This document shows, one piece after another, positions 36,301 through 48,300 of a stretch of DNA of 64,000 nucleotides. A program made the translations under genes and the position numbers. Within the stretch, counting starts at the first letter, position 1. Each line of letters begins with the position of its first letter. The notes under the pieces were generated by a model. That model was not told the origin of the DNA. It did not search any database and saw nothing but the letters and a program-made list of their open reading frames with translations. The DNA is from Hymenolepis diminuta (Eukaryota > Platyhelminthes > Cestoda > Cyclophyllidea > Hymenolepididae). The DNA lies in the NCBI GenBank assembly GCA_900708905.1, contig CAADRB010000009.1:693435-757434 (forward strand), read 5' to 3'.

Positions 36301-39300
36301 TAGCAGGAGTGGCCAAAGAGTAAAACAGCAAAGCCCATTGACTTCGCTTTCTCCAAACGCTCAGAATCCGAATGCTATCCATCATAGATGAGAATTTCGC
36401 TGTTATTTCATTATATCTTCAAGTTTGTGTCCTGAATATTTAAACAGTAAAGCGCTCATGGCCGCTTTAATATCACTCACTAACATCCAAAGCTGGGAGT
36501 AAGATCACCAATAAAACTAACAAACCCACGAAAAGGCAGGGTCGAAGGCGGTTTAATTAGAAACGCTTATAGAGAGATCATGGAGTTTATATAGACGAAA
36601 CTAAAATTCAGTTCCTAAAGCCTTCAGCATACATGGGAATTCGGTTCAGATTAAGTAGTAGTGGAAATCCAATTAGGACTGGTATTAAGACACTGAGGGA
36701 CTTTAACCTTGGTGATGTTAAATCAAGTTAAGATAGACATCAAAATGCAGGAACACCTGGTTTCATTAAGAGACAATTGGGATAGCATATCCCGTGTCTC
36801 ATATTGGCAATGTCACTAGTCACTGTATCTTTCCATACTTCAGGGCATTCTTTACTACTATACTTTACGGCTCAAGTTATGGTGTAAATATGATGTACAG
36901 GTTACTGCAGCATTATCTATTCCTATTTCTGCAAGTTATGCTAATCTACTATTTCATCATCAAAGAGATTAGACGGACGACCTATACAACAAGTAAAATG
37001 AGGCTTACGGGACCAAATTTAGGAGGACAATGTCTGGTGCGTTCCTCAAAGGTCATATTTGAGTGAGGAGGTTCCCAACCGCCTTGACAACGGGTGCCGG
37101 GGACCTTTCGATAGCCTATCATTTGGAAGAGATGATGCGAACTCTCCAGACCAACCAAATCACAGATGTCGAGTGGTGGAGCATGAGGATTCTCCACACA
37201 TTTCCCACTGCTATCTCGCCAGTAGCCGTATTCACTAGAGAAAAAGAAAAAGCAATGAAATCGTTTGAAGTTGTCAATGAGAACTACAAAGACTAAGTTT
37301 TGCTGACAAGCTATTCAAAATTTAGGCAACTGGTAAGAGGTACTATTTTTCGGAAGCTGTCAAAGTTAACAGCGTTATTGAGTAATTTGTGCGTCACCAT
37401 ATGGACATCATTTTCAAAATAAGCATCTTATATCGAGGAAATATAAGTTATATTCATCTCGAATATTAGACAACGTAAGTGAGTATCGAGTGTGGGTTTC
37501 TAAAGGTATAATACCTCTATGCTTCAGCATTCACAACCCTCAGAGATATTTCTGTCTAGCCAAAAACAATTTCTTAAATCATGTTTTTGAATCGTGAATA
37601 GAAAAAAGTTGAAAAAAAATTCAACCTCTTTTGGCCTTTAAAATATGATTGGTTTGTTTGCTTGGGCAGACAACTACAATGGGAGGAACTGTATCAAACC
37701 GCTGAAAATAGAGCTAGGTTAAATCGAATTCCTTGAAAATTTTCAATTTTAATTCCGCCTCAAGTAACAATATAGATAAATCATGAAGATCGGCGTAATA
37801 GCGGGCAAATGGGATAAAAAGTGATCGATGGTGTCCGGGGAAAATTGACATATGTAGTAAAAAAATATTTGGCTTAAGCTGGAAGTATTGTAGTTGTTGT
37901 TTATTGAAATGCAAGACGCTGGTTTAATTTACCCAGCGAGATTTGCATTGAAAACTTGTAAAATAAAGCTTCCTATATTTCTGAGATTCAATGACTTCGT
38001 AAATGCTTTTTGTAAAAATTCCCTTGATGTCAAATATCACGGAAGGAAACTGTGGGTGTAGAAATTGAAAATGAAAGTAATAACGCCTCTAAAGGAACGC
38101 CAATCAATCAATAATCAGTCTGCAACTGCCCTAGTATCCATTTTTCAGACCAATTTTTTTATATTTTTAATTGGCGAATAGGAAAATGTCAGATGACAAG
38201 GCTACTTTACCGTACGGGAGTCACCAATCATGTAAAGACAGACTTCTCCTTTTTCCCTCACCACCTCACCCAAATCCACTAGCATTTACGTTTATTAGTT
38301 AGTCTCTCCCTCTCTCCCAATCTACGAAAGCACTTGCGATTAAATTTTGCGAAATACAACAACAGTTACTACTATACCATCAGCATCGTATTACCCTATT
38401 TAACTACCCTCCTCCCCTTCTCGAATTACACACTCATATAAAATGGTAAAATTTCAGCCAAATTGGGAATGGGGAGAAGTGGAGGGAGAGGAACGGCTTA
38501 ATGAGAACGAATCGTTCTGCCGAAATATCTCTAGCGTGACAACCACTTTGCTTCCCCCTCTCGTGTAATTTTTTTCTCTCTAAACGACATCAAGATTACA
38601 TCGCTTTTTATGGGGGTGAGGAATTTAAAATCGATTCGCCGCCTACTAGGAAGAGGGATACAAGAAAAAAGCTATAAATTTAGGACCATACAACTGGAAA
38701 ACTAAAATATGATTTTGAAAATTATCATGAATGATTTTAGAAAAAATACACCCTACATTTAAAATTTCGTTGTCCGTCTCATCTACCTGCACTTGACTAT
38801 AAAAAAATTGATTAATCAGAGTGCCTTGGCCAGTCACTCAATTAAATCGGCCGGTCAGCAAGCTCTGAACACACTCAGATACCTAAGGGTCAAATCATGA
38901 AAATTGAGCTTCAGACTTCTGTGAAAATGCCTCCAGAACTGAAATAAAATTGTGATATCCTGACTTCATTGTGCACTCTTATCGGACCTCCATTTCAACC
39001 TTTTACCAGACTCGTTTGTTATTTCCAGTGTTAAAATGCAATTCCATTAATAAAACTTGCAAATGTTTTTTGCTATTATTATTATTAATACTCTACAAAA
39101 GTTATTTCAATTTCATGACAATTGATCAGCTATCTGCTAGAACAATATTGCAATTCGATATCCATCTGTTGTTAATCATTTAAAGTGAATGCCTTATTCC
39201 GTTTTAGTTATAATATCAAGTCGTAACAGAGTTTCTGTCCAATTTTTGACCTATGTGTTTAGGGCACGATTACTTCAACTCAGCTTCTTGATGTTGTATG

Positions 39301-42300
39301 CTTATGTATGCTAATTAATAAAATATTATTTCTTCTTTCAGATCGTCTGATAATTTTCGTTGTTGATAACTATTTCTAGCCCTAATATACCCTCCAAATA
39401 AAGACCATACCAGGCATATTTTACTCTTTGAATTTCAGCAAGGCAAACTGAGCAACAAAAACACTCAAAGACACTTATGCAAATGATGTGAATGAAAGGC
39501 CTGCAGAAGGCGTGAAGGTGGTTTCTACCTTCACGTTTTAAAAAGGATGGCTTCAGCCTGAAAGACTAACTCGATTCTAAGCAATTGCAAGTTGCCACTG
39601 ATGAAAATCCAACCTGCAAAACCTTTCACGCCATATGACTATATATAGGGAAATGAAAAGACTTGGCTTTGAAAGTCTCAAAGGCTGGGAAATTGTCCCC
39701 CCTCCACACGATTTGCCAGAAATAAACAAGCAACAGTACGTGACCTCTTGTGTTTTACCGCGTTCTCGTGAACTGAACTTCAGGCATCTTTTTTAGACCG
39801 AATCATAACTGACAGTGACGAGAAGTGGTGGATCCTTTACAATAAGGTTAAGCGCAAAAGACAGTGGCTAAGTCAAGACTGTGGTTCAAAGCCAATTCTA
39901 CTTCCAAACTCAGAAGTGGGCTGCACCCGAAAAGAATTCTTTTGTATGTATGGTGGAATTTGAAGGGAATTGTTTATTATAAACTAATGAGTGACAATCA
40001 AACAATAACATGTGAAGTTTACTGTCAGCAGCTAACTTGTCTAAAAGCAGTTAACGGCACGAAAAACGGCCTTCTTTGATCAATCGAAAAAGAGTGATTC
40101 CGCACAATCACAATGTCTGACCCCACACTTCTAGAGCAACCAAAAATCTCGTTGAAGAATTTGGCTGAGAAGGCATGTATCACCCACCATATTCTCCCCG
40201 TCTTGCACCAACCGATTTTTATCTTTTCAGGGGCTTACAGAATCATCTAATGGGACTTCAAAGGCATACTTCAAGAGAAGAGGTCGAAATGAAGAAGCTA
40301 GTTTCTTCCAAACTGGCTAAATTCTATGAAGAAGGAATCAGAAAGCTTACGGCAAGATGGGGGATGTAATTAATAAAAATGGTGACTATGTTGAACACTA
40401 AATAAATGTATTTTTGACAAAATTTTCACTCTAATTCAAATTTTAAAAAGTAGGCAGAACTTCTGTTACAATCTGATAAAAGAGAAACTTAAGGACTAAA
40501 ATCACATGCACCATTCAGAATTAGATATTGATATGGTTATTGTCGCGAGATTGAAACGTCTTTAATGCGCAGTGATTGACCTAAATAATATTGAATCCAT
40601 TTCAATACCATCTCTCTCCATTCAATTCAGCAATGGATATTATCATCATGAGACATTTTTGACCAAGGAAACAACTTAGTGTTTGGCATATTTGGACTGG
40701 GGATATGATTAGAACCACACGTTGAGAGCACTGACCTGGTGCAACCAATCTTTATGTTGACATCACCGACTGGATACGAGTGAAAGCACTCGGAGAATAC
40801 AGCTATGTATGTATTCCTTAAACTTTTAGTCAATAAACTGAGAGTGACTTCTCAGGCACCTCTAAACTGTTCTACTTGGATAAGTAGTTCCTTTCACGCT
40901 TGGAATTAAATCTAATTCAATTTCTTAGTGTGAGCTCGAACATAAATTTTAGGAACTTATAAGCAAAATCAACGAGAATTAACATACCATTCATAATCCA
41001 GCTCCGTGCATTCGCAAATCTCGTAAGATTGAAGGGACCGGAAGTCCGAATTAGAGAAGCACCTAAAGTAAGATAAAATCACGAATTTATAATGCTAGTT
41101 ATTAAATTCATCGGGCTAATTTAACAAAATTCAGCATTAATGGAAGCATGAACTACCGAAGAGCGGTAGGTAAACCGTTGGTTAACCGCTACAGAATTTC
41201 GGTTCTCTTTCAACGCAATTTTACATTTACCTTTACCTTCGAGATTTGAGAGAATTGTTTAATATTATTTTCCCAAATGGACTCAAAATGGTATAGATGA
41301 TAAAAGTACAACATTTGGAGAAAGTGGAGAACAAATAGTCTCGAAAACCTACAAGGAATTTTCTTTTAGCCGGTAAGATGTTTCTCGTACTCCAAGTAAA
41401 CAGCCATTGCTAGGATCGCTCTGTTTGGTATCAGTTCGATGAGGATACCATAGCTCGTAGTCCCCTACTGTACCTGTAAAGAGACAAAGGAAAGATAGAC
41501 TAAAGTGATTGATCAAGAAAAAGCGGCTCATTGATAATAAAGTGATATGTGGTCAACTCACCAAATTACATGGTTATGAGTCCCATTAAGGAGCATATAG
41601 TAAGTGGAATTATCGATAATTTATAATGTGATAGGTATAGGACAAAGCATCAACCAATAATTTCTAAGATATCCTTAACTTGAAGAAGATCTATCCGTCA
41701 GTAAAAGATTTAACTTACGAAAGAGGATAGGAACTATCTAATTTAAATTTAGATTTATTGTTAACAGAAACAGACATAAAGAAACCCCTCAAGAGGTTAA
41801 CTAAATGAAGTCCCGGGAAGCATAACCTCGGAAACCTTCTCCAACTTGAAACTGTTACTTAAGTGCCATAATACTACAACGGTTAACCTCACTGGTCAAC
41901 ATAAGGGATGATACACTGTGAGCAATTCGTCAGAGAGGCTTTAAAAAAACCTTTCTTTAACCAAGTCGTTCCCCACTAACATTGGGGAAAGATCCAACTA
42001 ATGTTATTTTAACTGACAACAACGAACTTTACAACTTTCAAGATAACTTTGATAACTTTAAAATTCGTTTTCAGTTTATATTAGCAACTGAAAAGTGTAT
42101 GAGGAGCATTTTATAAATTAAATCTATCAGAAATCCAAAACTATATATACGCTGATTAACCCGATTCCCTTAAAAGCCATCTTTAAATAACCCACATATG
42201 ATTAGTCATGACAAAATTTACTTTTTTCTAATTACCCTGACGCCAACAGGCTAAGACTTTGCCCAAATTCTGTTTGACCTAAAAATGACATACACCAAGC

Positions 42301-45300
42301 CACATCATACAAACACGTCTATGACCATGGCCATGGCCCGAGAGAGAGCTGACAGCACTGATTCTGAATTAACTTTCACCTGAATTGGAGTGAAAGAGCA
42401 CAGAAAGACGGGAATCGTAGATGAACTGTTACGATGTCTCAGGCGTAAACCGCGCCAAGTGTTTATCAGCATCGCATCTTAGAAGGCAAAACACACCGAC
42501 TGACCTGAGAAACCTGAAAAAATTTGCCGATCTGTCATTGTATCCGTTTAATTTAGGTGCGCACTACGAACATTTGTGCGAAAAGGATACAATAAACACA
42601 AGAGATTGACCGAACATTTCACAGTCATTTTAGTGTGTGTTGGCGAATGGGAAACACTGAAGTTGGCTGAAAACAAAGAAAGATTTTGACACGAGATAAA
42701 ACTAGGAGAGCAACAAATGCCGAATAGAAAGTAAACTCATATCTGAAAAAGGACGTCTATTATTTCTTCTGTCGGAATACCTTTATCATTTCTAGTTTCT
42801 TTTGACTATTTAAACAATCAATTTCTAATGTAACATGCATTCAGATTTTTTACATTTGGGTAAAATGTATATAAAGACCATAAACTGGTTTATTTAAACA
42901 AGGACATGGCATTCACAACTGTGCAACTTTTCACTTAAGTTTTCAAGTTGCGAATAAACTCAACTGCGGAAGATGTGAGTTACATAAAAATACACGATCA
43001 GTTCCCCTTAATAACAATGCGATGTTTCTTTCCACATGCAAGCAGAATAAGTCGCCAGATTGTTAAGGAGCAAAAACTCACAATTTAAACATATTCTTTT
43101 CAGACCAAATTAAACGAGTTTTAAGCTATGATAATGATAATTTTCAAGAACACATGATGACGTGTGACTCTTAGTAGGCACTTTCAAATGACGCATTTAG
43201 GGATGTGGTACACAATCACATCTAATTATCGTTTTCTGTTCTGAATAGTAGCACACATCTTTGATGGATGAATGGACGGATGGATGGGTGACTGAATACA
43301 TGCGTGGAGCTCTCTCTATCTCTCTCAGACCATCGAATCCCATGACAGACCGGCGCCAGGTAGGATAAACAATCTTAAGTGCTCACAGTGTATTTGTACG
43401 CACGGACTTATAAACAATGAACAAGATGGCTAAGACATCGTGGTGGCAGAACAAACAACTTACAATTCTTAGTAATGAATCCATTGTTAGCGAAGTCCAC
43501 CACGGCAACTCGCCAACGTTGGCTGACTGTGCCGTAGCCATAGACAGCTACTGCCATAGCCCGACCTCCTGGTTCTGTGACGAGACCCGTGAAGACAACC
43601 GTCTCTTCCTCCATGGGATGAAGAGGGGATAATGTGGCAGTCCGGAGGGTTACAGTGTCTGGGGAAATGGTGGAGACTTGCTGAACCGGAGGTGACTGAG
43701 TTGTTCCCGTATGAGCCTTCTCAATATCATCCTCAGATGTAGATTTGAAAGGTGTGAGGGGAATGTTGTGCCAACAACGGCCCCCATCAGTTGAGAAACG
43801 TAGAATGTCCACCCAAAGTGTGTCCGCAGGTACAGCCACGAGCAGGCCTCCTCGATTACCGATCTGGTAATGATGAGGACCATCCAGACCCTGAAAAGTG
43901 GCGGGAAATTTTATGCCAAGTTTGAAATCGTTCTTGAAAATGTAAGACTTATTAACTGATTGAATTTGACTTAATAAATAATAATTATAAAAGAAATTTA
44001 CGGACCTGAAGCGGGAGTAGTCTAGAACACCTAGGAGACAGATGGGAAATCGGAGTTTTCACACGTACGTACCGGAAATGACGCAGTGGGCGTAAATTAA
44101 TAAACTACCCCTTAGCCATAATTTTACATCATGAAAATGTCTCATTGTACCCAGTTTACTAAATATTTATGGTTAAGACTGTACTAAGTTTTCGCTTTAA
44201 CAGCTAGACCTAATCAACAAGCTCCCCTGGGGAAAAGTATTGTATAGCAGAACAAGGGAGTAGCAGAAGGAGGGAAAAAGTTGTCTTATCTATATTTTTT
44301 TCTCTAAAATCTTGTAAAGTGGGAATGCACGCCTATAAATACCTAAATGTTGATTTTAATGACTTATTGTGTATTTAGAAGTTGATTCATTTTATTCATA
44401 TCAAGAAAGTATTTTGGAATTTAGAAAAAGTTGATTTTATCTTCTTGTCAATAATCCACTGTAGTAAATCGTCGACAAATTAACTCTGCCTGTTTATGAC
44501 AATGCATTTAAATTTAACTTAGCAGGGAAAAAAATACGCGTATTTATTTCAAGCTTTACAAAGATGGATATGTTGCATATGTAACGTATTAAACAGCTGA
44601 ATTTGGCAATTATGATTGTATTTCTGATGTTATAAATCATAGCACACGGAATAAATAACTTTGCTATTAAGTACATTTTGCGAACCTTGGATTAAAGGCT
44701 ACATCCGCAACGAAGTCTTTTCCATAAGAAGATTGAAAAGATAGAGTTTGTGAAAAAAATCATGCATACCGGATCTCTAGCATTGATCGACGATCCCTTG
44801 CTCTGGAAACTGAGACAAAAATAAATGCCCCAGTAGTGAAATTACTTAATTTTAAAGTATCGCTAGATTTCGAAAGCCGCATCCATAAATATCAATTTCA
44901 CATCTTCGGCATCCTCTTTAAAATAATAATAATTTAAACAAATAAATTAACTGATAAATCGGCCTAAAGCAGTGAAGATATAACGAGAACTCGTCTTGAG
45001 CGAAGTTAGTCTAGACAGGAATAAAATTATACACATTTTGAAATAAGATTAATTTGTTGCCTCATACAAGTGCGGTATTCAAGCTCCTAGAATACGATTA
45101 CATGAGTAGTATTAGAGATACGGCGACATGAGCAGTATTGGCTTTACCCTGTTGTTAAGTGAATCCCCATTGTCTAACAAAATATATGCAATTCACACAT
45201 TTAGGCAAGATACAATTTCGGCAAAACTTGTTCTAAGGTCCTTGGCTTATTCCCAATAGGTTATAATTGGTCTATTGCCTTCACTTGCTCAAACTATTAC

Positions 45301-48300
45301 CTTCATTTGCATGTCATTGGAGAGACTTTGAGAGCAAATTGATGAAAATCGGTTTCAAATTCACGATGATCGGAGTTAAAGAACGAAACAGCATTTTAAA
45401 TCCTTGAGGAAAGAATGAGACAAAGGATTTGTCCTATAATTAGATTAATCCTGCGAACGGCCTTTTTATATGCAAGATAAAGACAGGGAAGAACGCATGA
45501 AAAAAGACAGAGACTTTGCCAATGGTAAAATGAAATAGTGAATCACCCCTTGTGTCTTCTGAAAAATGGGAGGTTGTGTCTGGAAGAAAATTGTTGGTCG
45601 TTAACCTGTCTGAGACATGGGTCTAACTAATGGGTCTTTTGTACAAACACCCACAATCGAGTCTGTCTGCATGCAAATGACCGGACAGTTGTGGTCAGAC
45701 TATATGCGTGAAAACATTCCAAATAGCCAAGTGGTGAAACGAACATAAACTGATACACACCAGAGTTGAATGATTATACCAGACGGTGAATGTCACTCTC
45801 GAAGCCATCATTCTCAGTTTGAGGAAATATGACTTAGTTATTCCTCGGATAAGAATTTGAAATACGGCCCTAACTAGGGTGAACTCTAGCAATCTCCATT
45901 TTGTTAATAAGAAAAGCTTATCGAACCAACGGGATAGTATATTAGTCAGTACGTTCTGAACTTCTCGGACATGAACTATCACCAAAGAATCTGAAGAGTG
46001 ACCCACGCATTCCCAAAATTACTATTCGCATCCTATATGACAATACTTTGCTTTCTCGCCCACGAATGTTCATGCCCCTATGACTCAAACCCCCGTCTAG
46101 ACATATCTAGAAAAGTTTATCGATTCCCCTTTTTCTCTATCCCCCGTCTCATTTGAAAGCACACTGCACTCAAACCTCACGCGCGTACTTGCCCAAGTGA
46201 CTCATATAAACTATCTTTGTATTTCCACTGAGACACATGCTCCTTATACACCTGCTAATATGCTGCCCTCTCATCGCTTTTGTTTCTTATCCTCCTCTTA
46301 CCCGCTTGAATCCTCATTGTGGCTTGATCAATACATATTGGTCTTGGTCTTCAACTCAAGAATTGGTGTTAGCTGTCAGTCGTTAGTTATTATCTTAACC
46401 CCAACAAATTCTAAAGTCTGAGCTTTGGAACTTTTGTAAAGTAGGGCCCTCCTAAACTGTTAAATGCTAGAAAGTCTAGTTTCTGACGCCGTGATCTAGG
46501 TGCCCAATAGATATCTCTAGGCCACAGTTAACTCAGACCTGGATAGAGAGCTAAAACCGAAGTTATTCCATGACACATTATTTCAGTAAAGACCATACAT
46601 AGGACTACAGGTGAGCTTCACGTAAGTTCAAGATACCACTGGACTGAAAGCACTTTTTTCCTGATTAACTGCCACGGTCTCAGAAGCGGGTGCACCGCAT
46701 ATCAATAAGGATGAGGGCGACTTACAGACAATACAATAAATCTGTGAATTTGAACTTTGTCTGTCGCCTTCCCATCAAGAAATTTAGAATATGGTACAGT
46801 GAACGAAACCAATAACATAATTTGGAAAAACTGTCAAGTTTTGAATTCAACTGAAGTTAAAAACCTTTGATACTCTGACTTTACTAACAAATTTTGATCT
46901 ACCTTCCCCACTTCTTTCACTCCCCATTGTTCGATAAAATTTGAACACAAGCGGAGATACGAACTTGTATTTTAACCGTAGCCTCTAGTATCCCTATTTT
47001 TCTCATTGTTTAAATGCTACATCATGGTTAAAACAAGCACTTATTAAACTATTGTCATAGGTAAGCAAACTCATGAACATTGATAAGGAAGTTTACAATA
47101 TTTCCAAATTTCCTTAGTAGTCAAACTACGAACGACGTAGTTAAACTAAACAAGTAAGTGCTGTATATTTGTTTACCCAAAGTGAACATTTATTTCGCTC
47201 TCAACCACTGAAATTATAGTTGGCAAATAATTTATTAACAAGAAAATGAAGGCCAAATCAAGATCTCCAAACACAAATCATTCTAACTTTGAGGAGATGA
47301 GTCGAAAGAAAACGGCAGATATGTCAAAATTTGAGATATCCCAGGCACTCCGGTGACATATCTAGATAACTTAGTGAGTTTGTAATTTTTATATTGGATG
47401 AGATGGTTAACTTAAACAAAATGGCAGTGGCACTGGTAACGGAAAATTTCGACTCTCATATCCTCTGATGAACATTAAGTATTTCGGCATCATTATTGAA
47501 TAGAACTGTTTTTCAACATTCAACTTTGATGGAGAAGGGATTCCAGAGTCTCTCTAATTAGGAAATTTGCATTCTAATCCATACTGTTTACCATTTCAGC
47601 AAATGGATGTGCACTTAGGGATCTCTAAAAATAAGGTGGCATAATTCTGTGTTATCGGTGTAAGCCCAACGACCATTTGAATTCTGGATTAAAATGAATT
47701 AACAAAACATTTCTCTTACTATTTAGACACCAAAGGATCTCCTGACGGTTAAATGTTCAAGAACATGCCAAGTCAATGGGCATACTATGAAGTTCGAAAC
47801 CGGAGATGGTGAGTGATCACTATAGAAGCAAAAGCTCAAATTGATAGAAAGACGGTCAAGAGCTATCATGCAAAAAAAAGATCTGGTTAACTTATCGCAT
47901 TGAAGTTCATTACCTACTCCAATGATCACATTTTGATGCAATTACTATTATCCATAGGAATAAAAACAATTAAAATGTTTTATTATGGAAAACAATTGAC
48001 ATTGAATAGCAATACGTCCAACCAATGATAAAGAGGGAAAGATCAAAGATACGGAGAGCAACCTCAAGGTATTAGTTTTACGTCATTTGATCTTTGAACT
48101 CAGGTTGTACAATTTCTACTAAATGGATAGTTAGCGTTTCAAAATCCAAATTCCAGGATTTGCCCCTTAGATTGATACTTGTCACGATGTTCAGTTCTTG
48201 TTGACCGGTATTATTTAACAAGGGTCGACCTTGTCGCTTCACTTCATTTTTTTCCAATCTTACAGGTTTAAAATAGCGGAGATAAGACAAAATTTTTAAG

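Larger units (their letters stand above)
39226..40466 (+). mobile_element. Mariner-family DNA transposon, inactive, with terminal inverted repeats
   Basis: The 1241-bp element is bounded by ACAGAGTTTCTGTCCAATTTTT at the left and the inverse of ACAGAAGTTCTGCCTACTTTTT at the right (17 of 22 bases agree). Each end is flanked by TA (39224-39225 and 40467-40468), the expected target duplication. Size and layout are those of mariner. Broken transposase segments occur in order on the plus strand: a DGFSLKD helix-turn-helix remnant near 39547, ITDSDEKWWILYN near 39808, the LHPKRILLYVWW region near 39919, and HPPYSPRLAPTDFYLF near 40178, followed by EEVE and FYEEGIRKL. Frameshifts and stops interrupt it, and the HDNARPH region around the second catalytic Asp is not intact, so it cannot encode an active enzyme. 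Confidence 0.9.
37235..40987 (-). other. Sortilin intron 13
   Basis: A 3.75-kb intron that contains the mariner element at 39226-40466 in the opposite orientation. The stretch 38215-38640 has pyrimidine-rich and GA-rich segments without coding potential. Confidence 0.85.

Noticed and set aside
37063..37296. Plus-strand 77-codon frame
   Set aside because: It is the antisense shadow of sortilin exon 14, whose minus-strand translation matches the 10CC module residue by residue.
43262..43290. GATG/GGAT microsatellite-like tract
   Set aside because: Short and imperfect; ordinary simple sequence.
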